This document shows positions 6,118 through 12,130 of a stretch of 12,130 nt of DNA, one piece after another. Positions within the stretch are counted from its first letter, which is position 1; each line of letters begins with the position of its first letter. Source of the DNA: a bacterium (GTDB taxonomy: Bacteria; Patescibacteriota; Saccharimonadia; Saccharimonadales; Saccharimonadaceae); the NCBI GenBank assembly GCA_021847685.1, contig JAJZQE010000012.1, forward strand, positions 1-12,130, read 5' to 3'. Below the pieces are notes generated by a model. The model did not search any database. It was not told where the DNA came from and saw only the letters and a program-made list of their open reading frames with translations. Both the position numbers and the translations under genes were made by a program.

Positions 6118-6874
6118 AAAACTGCCATTTAACAAACCAAATTTAAAGCGAGGCCTTTGGGTGATTGGTGTCGTAGTGTGGGTTTTTGGTGGCTTTTTAG
6201 CCGCCCAGGTTATTGTTACGGCGTTAATCTGGCTACTGAAGTTAGCGAATGTACCAATTGCCAGTCTGGATAGTTCTATTTTTGAGACAGTTTTGGCGGC
6301 CTTAATTTATTCAGTGACACTTATTTTGGTTATAGGTTTACCGTGGCTGGTCAGAAAGAATCGGACGACTTTAAGCGATATCGGTCTTCAAAGACTACCA
6401 AATTGGACAGATCTCTTAATGGTACCGGCTGGACTGGTTGTCTACTTGGCGCTGTCGTCGATTTTAGTGACGCTGGCCTCTAGCTTGTTACCATGGTTTG
6501 ACGCTAGCCAGCCGCAGGATACGGGTTTTTATCAGCAGACCAGTTATGGCTACGAAATTATGCTGGCATTTATAACCCTTGTAATTATTGCGCCGATTGC
6601 CGAGGAAATAATCTTTCGGGGTTACTTATTTGGCCGACTTAAAAAGTATGCACCGGTTTGGGTGGCGATTGTCGTGACTAGTGTTGTTTTTGGCGCACTA
6701 CATGGCGCCTGGAACCTGGCCATTGATACATTTGCGCTTAGTGTGGTTATGTCGCTGCTTCGCCAGAACACGGGTAGCCTGTGGTCTTCGATATTGTTAC
6801 ATATGTCAAAAAACGGCCTGGCTTTTTACATTCTCTTTATTAATCCGACGTTTTTACATACACTGGGGATATAA
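6098..6874 (+). CDS. CPBP family (CAAX protease / Abi) intramembrane metalloprotease
   Basis: Polytopic membrane protein of 258 residues with hydrophobic segments near 19-48, 62-85, 105-132, 152-168, 186-202 and 240-250. The three family motifs are all present: E169-E170-x-x-x-R174 in AEEIIFRG, F198-x-x-x-H202 in VFGALHG, and H235-x-x-x-N239 in LLHMSKNGLAF. These match the glutamate/histidine active site of CAAX-type proteases. Bacterial members process or degrade membrane or exported peptides, and some protect against bacteriocins; the substrate here cannot be told. I chose ATG 6098, which overlaps the end of rseP by 20 nt; an in-frame TTG two codons earlier is less likely. The pairing with rseP in one operon suggests two membrane proteases made together. 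Confidence 0.88.
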   Translation: MFQKYFKKLPFNKPNLKRGLWVIGVVVWVFGGFLAAQVIVTALIWLLKLANVPIASLDSSIFETVLAALIYSVTLILVIGLPWLVRKNRTTLSDIGLQRLPNWTDLLMVPAGLVVYLALSSILVTLASSLLPWFDASQPQDTGFYQQTSYGYEIMLAFITLVIIAPIAEEIIFRGYLFGRLKKYAPVWVAIVVTSVVFGALHGAWNLAIDTFALSVVMSLLRQNTGSLWSSILLHMSKNGLAFYILFINPTFLHTLGI

Positions 6875-6877
6875 ACT

Positions 6878-8119
6878 ATGCGATTAACTAATTTATTCAC
6901 GAAAACAAGCAAAGACTCACCAGCCGATGAGGTCTCAAAAAATGCCCAATTATTAATTAAGGCAGGCTTTGTTTACAAGGAAATGGCCGGTGTCTACGCT
7001 TATTTGCCGCTTGGTCTAAGAGTTATTGAAAAGATCAAGCAGGTTGTTCGTGAAGAAATGAACGCTATTAACTCGCAAGAAATTATCATGACTGGGTTGC
7101 AACGCAAAGAGATTTGGGAACAAACTGGACGCTGGGATGACACTGTGGTTGATATTTGGTTTAAGACAAAGCTCAAAGACGATACCGAAGTCGGCCTAGG
7201 CTGGAGCCACGAAGAGCCGATTGTTGAAATGCTTAAACAATACGTTAAAAGCTACAAAGATCTTCCGATTAGCGTTTATCAGTTTCAGACCAAAATGCGT
7301 AACGAACTACGCGCCAAGAGCGGCATTATGCGCGGTCGTGAATTTGTTATGAAAGACATGTACTCTCTACATACCTCGGCCGAGGACCTGGATAATTACT
7401 ACAATCAGGTAATCGATGCCTACAAGCGGGTTTATGACCGTTTGGGTATTGGTAGCGATACGTATGTAACTTTTGCTAGTGGTGGCGCTTTTACAAAATT
7501 TAGCCACGAATTTCAGACGATTTGTGATGCTGGCGAAGATGTTATTTATCTACATCGTGGTCGTAATATTGCTATCAATGAAGAGGTGCTTGATGACGCT
7601 ACCAAAGAATTAGGTGTTAGCCGCGAAGAGTTAGAAGCTGTGAAAACAGCTGAAGTTGGTAATATTTTTAACTTTGGTTCGCAAAAAACTGACGATATGG
7701 GTCTTAAGTTTACTGACGCTAGCGGTCAACAAGCGTCAATTTATTTAGGTAGTTATGGCATTGGTATTACGCGGGCTATGGGTGTGGTGGTTGAAAAGCT
7801 GTCCGATGAAAAGGGTATCGTCTGGCCAGAATCAATCGCGCCAGCTAAAGTTTATCTAATTGGCATCGGCTCGGACGAGGCTATCAAAAAAGCTGATGAA
7901 CTGTATAAAGATTTATCTGATCGAGGTGTTGAGGTAATTTATGATGATCGTGACTTGCGTCCTGGCCAAAAATTCGCTGATGCTGAGCTTATGGGCATAC
8001 CTTATCGAATTACGGTTAGCGACCGTTTACTAGCGGATAATAATTTTGAGCTAACCGTTCGAAGTAGTGGCGAAACCAGCATATTGACACACGACGCACT
8101 GCTTGATAAACTGGTCTGA
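6878..8119 (+). CDS. proS: Proline--tRNA ligase without the insertion (editing) domain
   Basis: Class II synthetase that charges tRNA-Pro. The 413-residue product has a clear catalytic core: VYAYLPLGLRVIEKI (39-53), TGRWDD, WSHEEPIVEML (109-119), motif 2 FQTKMRNELRAKSGIMRGRE (136-155) and FVMKDMYSL, motif 3 SIYLGSYGIGITRAMG (287-302), then the anticodon-binding domain with YDDRDLRPGQKFADAELMGIP (355-375). E. coli ProRS has about 572 residues because an editing INS domain of about 180 residues sits between motifs 2 and 3. Here only about 45 residues join D217 to E259, so the INS domain is absent. Any removal of Ala-tRNA-Pro must come from another protein or be lacking. It begins 3 nt after the CPBP gene, with GGGGAT (6865-6870) as ribosome site, and ends in TGA. 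Confidence 0.96.
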   Translation: MRLTNLFTKTSKDSPADEVSKNAQLLIKAGFVYKEMAGVYAYLPLGLRVIEKIKQVVREEMNAINSQEIIMTGLQRKEIWEQTGRWDDTVVDIWFKTKLKDDTEVGLGWSHEEPIVEMLKQYVKSYKDLPISVYQFQTKMRNELRAKSGIMRGREFVMKDMYSLHTSAEDLDNYYNQVIDAYKRVYDRLGIGSDTYVTFASGGAFTKFSHEFQTICDAGEDVIYLHRGRNIAINEEVLDDATKELGVSREELEAVKTAEVGNIFNFGSQKTDDMGLKFTDASGQQASIYLGSYGIGITRAMGVVVEKLSDEKGIVWPESIAPAKVYLIGIGSDEAIKKADELYKDLSDRGVEVIYDDRDLRPGQKFADAELMGIPYRITVSDRLLADNNFELTVRSSGETSILTHDALLDKLV

Positions 8120-8207
8120 CCGTAGGTATTGTTTATAGATATACGCTACATGTGGTGTCTGTAGTGTTAGATAAAGCGCCATTTATGATAAAAAGGAATA
8201 ATAAACT

Positions 8208-8663
8208 ATGAAAAAGCTGTACCAAATTACCGCTGAAGGAAAAAAAGAACTCGAAGCAGAGTTGGCCAGTTTAAAAGCTGGTCGTGGCAAAATTGCAAAA
8301 AAGATTGCTGAAGCTCGAGATTTTGGCGATTTAAGTGAAAATGCCGAATATGACGCCGCCCGTGAAGAGCAGGGTTTGCTTGAGAGCCGCATTGCCGAAA
8401 TCGAAGATATTTTGCTTAACGCTGACTTAATGAAGGCTGGCAGTACTTCAAAAGTATCGCTTGGTAGCAAAGTAACTCTTAAAAACGGCGAAAAAACTGT
8501 GACCTACACAGTCGTCGGCCCAGTTGAAGCCGACCCGCTCGCTGGCAAAGTTAGCAACGAATCACCAATCGGTGAATCAATCTTTGGCAAAAAAGTCGAC
8601 GACATTGCGACGATTTCAACGCCAAAAGGCGACGTTAGCTACACAATCGTCAGTATTGGCTAA
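8208..8663 (+). CDS. greA: Transcription elongation factor GreA
   Basis: GreA enters the secondary channel of RNA polymerase and stimulates cleavage of backtracked RNA. The 151-residue product has the N-terminal coiled coil (about 10-72) with the tip motif ARDFGDLSENAEYDAAREEQ (36-55): D41 and E44 fall at the same numbers as the catalytic acids of E. coli GreA. The C-terminal FKBP-like domain includes NESPIGESIFGKKVDDIATIS (117-137, quoted in part as SPIGESIFGKKV). The ATG follows AAAAGGAAT at a slightly long spacing (about 11 nt). It lies 88 nt after proS. I found no convincing promoter in that gap; TATGAT at 8184-8189 is a weak candidate that would place the start inside the ribosome site. 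A terminator follows. Confidence 0.97.
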   Translation: MKKLYQITAEGKKELEAELASLKAGRGKIAKKIAEARDFGDLSENAEYDAAREEQGLLESRIAEIEDILLNADLMKAGSTSKVSLGSKVTLKNGEKTVTYTVVGPVEADPLAGKVSNESPIGESIFGKKVDDIATISTPKGDVSYTIVSIG

Positions 8664-8681
8664 TCCAATTTTGGCTCACTT

Positions 8682-8712
8682 AATACCGCCCCGATAGTCG
8701 AGGCGGTATTTT
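8682..8712 (+). terminator. Rho-independent terminator after greA
   Basis: A perfect 9-bp stem, AATACCGCC (8682-8690) with GGCGGTATT (8702-8710), holds an 11-nt loop and runs into TTTT, then GATTATTT. It lies 18 nt after the greA stop and separates greA from the flavin reductase gene. Confidence 0.85.
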
Positions 8713-8753
8713 GATTATTTAAAGATGTCGTCATGTAAAATTCTAGAAAAGGC

Positions 8754-8783
8754 TTGACGCAAGTGAGCGCTAGGTACTATACT
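8754..8783 (+). promoter_or_regulatory. Promoter of the flavin reductase gene
   Basis: TTGACG (8754-8759) and TATACT (8778-8783) are 18 bp apart, a good housekeeping promoter (an overlapping TACTAT at 15 bp is less likely). The start would be near 8790, with a leader of about 40 nt holding AAAGGAG (8811-8817), 11 nt from the ATG. The -10 lies within a dyad described separately. Confidence 0.75.
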
Positions 8784-8793
8784 AAATATAGTA
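8775..8793 (+). promoter_or_regulatory. Operator-like dyad over the -10 and start site
   Basis: TACTATA (8775-8781) and TATAGTA (8787-8793) are perfect inverted copies around CTAAA. The dyad covers the -10 hexamer and the expected start site, where a bound repressor would block polymerase. TACT/AGTA half-sites recall those of HxlR/DUF24 redox repressors such as YodB, which control azoreductases in Bacillus; that link is inference. No regulator gene is adjacent. Confidence 0.5.
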
Positions 8794-8828
8794 ATTAATT
8801 TAAGTTCCCCAAAGGAGACATAGCTAAA

Positions 8829-9386
8829 ATGATTAAAATTGCCGTAGTTGTCGGTAGTATTCGCGCTGACTCGCTAAACCGCAAAATAGCCAAAGATTTA
8901 GAGCGTTTGCTCCCAGCTGAAGTCGAGTTCGATTATGTTGATATCGCCTCATTACCACTTTTTAGCCAAGATTTAGAGGCGGATTTTCCAGCCGCCGCTA
9001 CCGAGATGAAGGCGGTCGTCGAAGCTGCTGATGCGATTTTGTTCGTCACGCCAGAGTACAATCACTCGATAACTGGAGTCCAGAAAAACGCCATCGACTG
9101 GGGTTCACGCCCGTGGGGTAGTAATTCTTGGGGTGGCAAACCAACTGGTATTGTTGGCGCAACTACTAGCCCTAACGGCACCAAATTTGCCCAAGCTGCA
9201 TTAGCGTCAATCGTCGAGTGGTTTAAATCGCCACTTTTCACCAACGAAAAAATCACATTAACCGCGACTGATGGGACGTTTGATGAAAACGGTAACCTGC
9301 AAGCCGACGTTGAAGCTGAAGCTAAGCGTTATGTGGACGGTTTCATTGCCTGGATTAAGGATGTGCCGACCCACACCGTTGCCTAG
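8829..9386 (+). CDS. NAD(P)H-dependent FMN reductase (ChrR/azoreductase-like flavoprotein)
   Basis: Flavodoxin-fold enzyme of 185 residues that carries FMN and moves electrons from NAD(P)H to quinones, azo compounds, chromate or similar acceptors. Visible motifs: VVVGSIRADSLNRKIA (6-21), the phosphate loop of the PF03358 family; PLFSQDLE (43-50); and the flavin-ring loop VTPEYNHSITGVQKNAIDW (73-91), near-identical to the ChrR/YieF pattern. GGKPTGIVGATTSPNGTKFAQ (102-122, quoted in part as GIVGATTSPNGT) fits the next strand and loop. It is a single-gene unit with its own promoter, an operator-like dyad and a terminator on each side, which suggests control by redox or electrophile stress. The natural substrate cannot be told from sequence. 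Confidence 0.92.
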   Translation: MIKIAVVVGSIRADSLNRKIAKDLERLLPAEVEFDYVDIASLPLFSQDLEADFPAAATEMKAVVEAADAILFVTPEYNHSITGVQKNAIDWGSRPWGSNSWGGKPTGIVGATTSPNGTKFAQAALASIVEWFKSPLFTNEKITLTATDGTFDENGNLQADVEAEAKRYVDGFIAWIKDVPTHTVA

Positions 9387-9404
9387 TCGACTTTTTGAAT
9401 ATGC

Positions 9405-9434
9405 AAAATGGCCAACCAACACTTGGCTATTTTT
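9405..9434 (+). terminator. Rho-independent terminator after the flavin reductase gene
   Basis: The 11-bp stem 9405-9415 with 9423-9433 (one G-U pair; core GGCCAA/TTGGCT) has a 7-nt loop and ends in a five-T run (9430-9434). The extended -10 of the next unit begins at the last T of that run. Confidence 0.85.
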
Positions 9435-9442
9435 GTTATACT
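9434..9442 (+). promoter_or_regulatory. Extended -10 promoter of the ABC transporter operon
   Basis: TGTTATACT is an extended -10 (TGn plus TATACT) that starts at the end of the terminator T-run. No -35 match is seen at 16-18 bp upstream, where the terminator hairpin lies. The start would be near 9449, leaving a leader of about 22 nt with AAAGGGG just before the ATG at 9471. Confidence 0.65.
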
Positions 9443-9470
9443 AAGCTAAGAAGTCCAGTAAAGGGGAATC

Positions 9471-10154
9471 ATGATTGAAGTTAAGGGTGTGACTAAAACT
9501 TATGGCAAAAAGCAAAATGCTTTTTTGGCGCTTGATGATATCAACTTTGTAATACCTGATGGCGCCAGTGTGGCGATTGTCGGCAAATCGGGGTCGGGCA
9601 AGTCGACTTTGATGCACGCAATGAGCGGTCTGGATAGGCCTGAAAAGGGTCAAGTCGTGATTGACGGCATTGATATCTTAAAGCTGAAGTCAAAGGCGGT
9701 TGATCGTTTTCGATCTGAAAAAATCGGTTTTATTTTTCAATCATTCTTTGTTCAAGCTAACGAATCCTCATTTGATAATGTGTCGCTGCCACTTGAAATC
9801 TCGAATATATCGGTCAAGGCACGCAAAAAAAGGGTACTTGAAGCCCTGCAAGTTGTCGGTATTGATGATAAAGAAAAACAAAAGGCACGTAATCTTTCTG
9901 GCGGTCAAAAGCAGCGCCTAGCGATTGCTCGAGCAATTGTTAATCGACCAAAAATAATTTTTGCTGATGAGCCAACTGGCAATCTGGATTCGACTACGGG
10001 CGCGACTATTGAAAAATTGCTCTTTGGGCTTAATAAACAAAGTGGCAGCACGCTGGTTATCGTGACTCATGATGAAGACTTGGCTGCAAAATGTGACATG
10101 AGAATATATATCAAAGATGGCAAGATTGACAAGATTGTGAGTGAGGTAGAGTAA
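9471..10154 (+). CDS. ABC transporter ATP-binding protein, MacB/LolD type
   Basis: Cytoplasmic ATPase of 227 residues that drives a membrane partner. All motifs are intact: Walker A GKSGSGKST (38-46), Q-loop Gln90 in IFQSFF, signature LSGGQKQR (142-149), Walker B IIFADEP (162-168), D-loop NLD (171-173) and switch His200 in VTHDED. The order and spacing fit the LolD/MacB/FtsE branch, whose partners pull peptides or lipoproteins by mechanotransmission. The segment after the Q-loop (VQANESSFDNV) differs from the usual L-x-x-x-x-T-x-x-E-N-V. It shares one base with the permease gene (TAATG), so the two are coupled. No periplasmic adaptor gene is present, as expected for a cell without an outer membrane. 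The exported substrate is unknown. Confidence 0.93.
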   Translation: MIEVKGVTKTYGKKQNAFLALDDINFVIPDGASVAIVGKSGSGKSTLMHAMSGLDRPEKGQVVIDGIDILKLKSKAVDRFRSEKIGFIFQSFFVQANESSFDNVSLPLEISNISVKARKKRVLEALQVVGIDDKEKQKARNLSGGQKQRLAIARAIVNRPKIIFADEPTGNLDSTTGATIEKLLFGLNKQSGSTLVIVTHDEDLAAKCDMRIYIKDGKIDKIVSEVE

Positions 10155-11512
10155 TGAAGACGATTGATATTATCCGTCGAGCCGGCCGAAGTTTGCGACA
10201 CGCTAAGGCGCGCACGATTCTAACCAGCTTGGCGATTGCTGTCGGCGCCTTTACGTTAACAATCGCGCTTGCGGCTGGCCAGGGCGCTCGTGAGTACGCC
10301 AATACACTTCTAACGAGTAATATTGACCCGCAAATATTGGCTATTGCCAAGGATAAGAGTTTTTTTGAAGGTGGCAAGACTGGCCCGCAGGAATATATAC
10401 CTGGCAGTAGTACGATTGCTCGGCCCAACGGTGCGCTTGTGAAGCGCCTTAGCCAGGCTGACATTGATGCGATCGCCAAGCGTAGTGATATTGTTAGCAT
10501 AACACCGACCTATGCGATTAATGCGCAGTATATTACACGTTCTGGTCAAAAAAAGTATACGGTTGATGCGACGACTTATAATTCTGGTATCACTCAGACT
10601 GTCATTGCGGGTAGCTTGCCGGCTCTAAGAACTTCAATTAGTGATACGCAGATAGCCTTGCCAGAGGTCTACGTCTCACTACTTGGATTTAAAACAGCCC
10701 AGGATGCAATTGGTCAAACGGTGACAATTCATCTTGAACGTACGCCAAATATTACCGAAGCTCAGATTCAGCAGGCACTTGCGACTAACAATCCTCAGGT
10801 GCTGACTGCATTGGCTACAAAACAGACCAAAGATGCTGATTATAAGGTAATTGCGATTGTTGGTAAATCAGCCACGGCTTTATCAGCGACGACCAGTGTT
10901 GAGATTAGCAATAACTCAGCCAAAGAACTGTCGGACTTCAGTACGATTGGTACTGATAATTACCACGAATACACGATAGCGACCGCGAGTGTTAAGCCAG
11001 GCGTCGATCCAGCGATGGTCAAGCAGGCTTTGGTAAATCAAGGTTATGGTGTACAGACCGCCAAGGATTTGCAGGGGCTGTTATTTACAATAGTGAATAC
11101 ACTGCAGGGGATTGTGATTGGTTTTGGTATTCTAGCTCTTATTACCAGTGTCTTTGGTATCATTAATACCCAGTATATTTCGGTATTGGAGCGCACGCGT
11201 GAAATCGGCTTAATGAAAGCGCTTGGTATGCGCGGTCGTCACGTTAGTCGCTTGTTTCAGTTTGAGGCGGCCTGGATTGGATTTTTGGGAGGTGTGATTG
11301 GCTCGACTATCGCTGTTGTTGCTGGGCTATCGCTTAATCCTTGGATTACCAGTACGCTAAGCTTGGGAGATGGTAATGTTCTGCTGATTTTTCAGCCGAT
11401 ACCGATAATCTTGCTGATTATTGTTTTGATGCTAGTCGCGATGTTAGCGGGCTACTTTCCAGCTCGAAAAGCGGCGAAACTTGATCCAATCGAGGCACTT
11501 CGCACCGAATAG
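10154..11512 (+). CDS. ABC transporter permease, FtsX/MacB type
   Basis: Membrane partner of the preceding ATPase, 452 residues. TM1 lies near 21-43 (LTSLAIAVGAFTLTIALAAG). Residues about 45-310 form a large extracellular MacB-like periplasmic-core domain rich in Thr, Ala and Ile. The FtsX domain follows with TM2 (about 317-338), the cytoplasmic coupling stretch SVLERTREIGLMKALGMRGR (343-362), TM3 (about 370-392), TM4 (about 413-435) and the typical ending FPARKAAKLDPIEALRTE. This four-TM layout matches MacB permeases. In single-membrane bacteria such pairs often export or expel antimicrobial peptides, or act in envelope signalling; no sensor kinase is nearby, so the job is open. The ATG overlaps the ATPase stop (TAATG). 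Confidence 0.92.
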   Translation: MKTIDIIRRAGRSLRHAKARTILTSLAIAVGAFTLTIALAAGQGAREYANTLLTSNIDPQILAIAKDKSFFEGGKTGPQEYIPGSSTIARPNGALVKRLSQADIDAIAKRSDIVSITPTYAINAQYITRSGQKKYTVDATTYNSGITQTVIAGSLPALRTSISDTQIALPEVYVSLLGFKTAQDAIGQTVTIHLERTPNITEAQIQQALATNNPQVLTALATKQTKDADYKVIAIVGKSATALSATTSVEISNNSAKELSDFSTIGTDNYHEYTIATASVKPGVDPAMVKQALVNQGYGVQTAKDLQGLLFTIVNTLQGIVIGFGILALITSVFGIINTQYISVLERTREIGLMKALGMRGRHVSRLFQFEAAWIGFLGGVIGSTIAVVAGLSLNPWITSTLSLGDGNVLLIFQPIPIILLIIVLMLVAMLAGYFPARKAAKLDPIEALRTE

Positions 11513-11521
11513 CCAGAAATT

Positions 11522-11530
11522 TGGTACAAT
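11522..11530 (+). promoter_or_regulatory. Extended -10 promoter of serS, leaderless arrangement
   Basis: TGGTACAAT (TGn plus TACAAT) lies 10-18 nt after the permease stop and only 8 nt from the serS ATG at 11539. The gap AAACACAT has no Shine-Dalgarno sequence. A start 7 nt past the -10 leaves about 2 nt of leader. No -35 match is seen at 17 bp, as the extended -10 would allow. Confidence 0.7.
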
Positions 11531-11538
11531 AAACACAT

Positions 11539-12130
11539 ATGTTAGATATTCGTTTTATTCGGGAAAATCCAGAACTAGTCGCCAAGAATGCTGAAAATAA
11601 AGGTTACCACATTGATATTGGTGATTTGCTAAAAAAAGATCAGACCAAGCGTAAGTTGCAGCAGCGGGCCGATGAACTGCGCGAACAACGTAATGCGATT
11701 TCAAGCCAGTTAAAAGGTGGCCGTCCATCTGATGATTTGGTGGCGACAGCTCGTAATATTAAAGAAGAGCTAGCTGGACTAGAAGCCGACTTAAAAGCCG
11801 CCGAAGATGAATTGTTGCAGCTGATGTACCAGGTTCCAAATATGCTTCAAGCTGATGTGCCGCTAGGGGACGAGTCTGATAGTGTTGAAATCAAGCGTTG
11901 GGGTGAGCAAACCACCGACGCGATTGATCACTTGGACTTTGCGGCCAAACGTGATTGGGTTGATTTTGAACGTGGTTCAAAAGTTGCAGGAGCTAAGTTT
12001 TATTATCTAAAAGGTGATTTGGCCCTCCTGGAGAATGCTATTACTCAGTTTGCGCTTGATCTGGTTATTAAGAAAAACTTTACTTATTTGACTGTGCCAA
12101 CGCTTGTAAATAGCCGCATTGCCAGATCGG
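11539..12130 (+). CDS. serS: Serine--tRNA ligase, N-terminal part
   Basis: Class II synthetase that charges tRNA-Ser (and tRNA-Sec where present). The window holds the first 197 codons and cuts the gene before the catalytic motifs. The start MLDIRFIRENPELVAKNAENKG is typical, quoted in part as MLDIRFIRENPELV. It is followed by the long antiparallel coiled-coil arm that grips the long variable arm of tRNA-Ser (about 30-100; KLQQRADELREQRNAISSQL is one strand), then PNMLQADVPLGDESDS (about 106-121), and the start of the catalytic domain with AAKRDWVDFERGSKVAGAKF and YLTVPTLVNSRIA. No terminator separates it from the permease gene, so read-through is also possible. Its own promoter implies a leaderless mRNA. 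Confidence 0.96.
   Translation, partial: MLDIRFIRENPELVAKNAENKGYHIDIGDLLKKDQTKRKLQQRADELREQRNAISSQLKGGRPSDDLVATARNIKEELAGLEADLKAAEDELLQLMYQVPNMLQADVPLGDESDSVEIKRWGEQTTDAIDHLDFAAKRDWVDFERGSKVAGAKFYYLKGDLALLENAITQFALDLVIKKNFTYLTVPTLVNSRIARS

Noticed and set aside
3895..8119. Recoded TGA (Gly) as in Gracilibacteria/SR1
   Set aside because: TGA ends frr, the nucleotidyltransferase-like gene and proS at the expected C termini, so TGA is a stop.
8120..8207. Promoter or terminator in the proS-greA gap
   Set aside because: TATGAT and TATTGT candidates have poor -35 partners or unsuitable spacing, and only a 5-bp hairpin (CTACA/TGTAG) is seen; too weak to list.
8754..8783. Resemblance of the flavin reductase promoter to synthetic constitutive promoters (TTGAC and CTAGGTA blocks)
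   Set aside because: The spacing between the shared blocks differs, the surrounding DNA is native in style and there are no vector features; similarity follows from promoter consensus.
10111..10549. Minus-strand open frames opposite the permease gene
   Set aside because: They are shadows of a clear MacB-type permease frame and show no recognisable family or ribosome site.

Overview
The window looks like a housekeeping segment of a small bacterial genome of the Candidate Phyla Radiation, most likely Candidatus Saccharibacteria (TM7). This is an inference from gene order and protein features: a type-B L31, a proline--tRNA ligase without the usual insertion editing domain, an rpsB-tsf-frr-uppS-rseP string that lacks pyrH, dxr and cdsA, very tight gene packing, and no sign of phage or IS genes. 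TGA ends frr, the gene after it and proS, so the code is the standard bacterial one, not the Gly-TGA code of Gracilibacteria/SR1.

Left part (1-1804, minus strand): a translation block read right to left. rpmE (type-B L31) has a near-consensus promoter so close to the ATG that its mRNA is probably leaderless. A 119-nt strongly self-complementary region follows, then prfA (RF1) and the start of prmC, which methylates RF1. prmC overlaps prfA by 14 nt.

Middle (1805-8119, plus strand): a divergent promoter starts rpsB-tsf, which ends at a strong terminator. A second promoter (extended -10) starts a compact run: frr, a small nucleotidyltransferase-like gene, uppS, rseP, a CPBP-family membrane protease and proS. 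Genes in this run overlap or are separated by 0-3 nt, so they are probably one operon joining ribosome recycling, lipid-carrier synthesis, membrane proteolysis and tRNA charging.

Right part (8120-12130, plus strand): greA with its own terminator; a flavin reductase of the ChrR/azoreductase type whose -10 lies inside a perfect 7-bp dyad (a likely repressor site); a terminator with a promoter against it; a MacB/LolD-type ABC ATPase and its permease (TAATG overlap); then the 5' part of serS, which also has an extended -10 only 8 nt from its ATG and no Shine-Dalgarno sequence.

No tRNA, rRNA, CRISPR or mobile-element gene was seen. The most interesting points are the likely leaderless promoters (rpmE, serS, perhaps prfA), the branched inverted repeat between rpmE and prfA, the operator-like dyad before the flavin reductase, and the unexplained nucleotidyltransferase-like gene in the frr-uppS operon.
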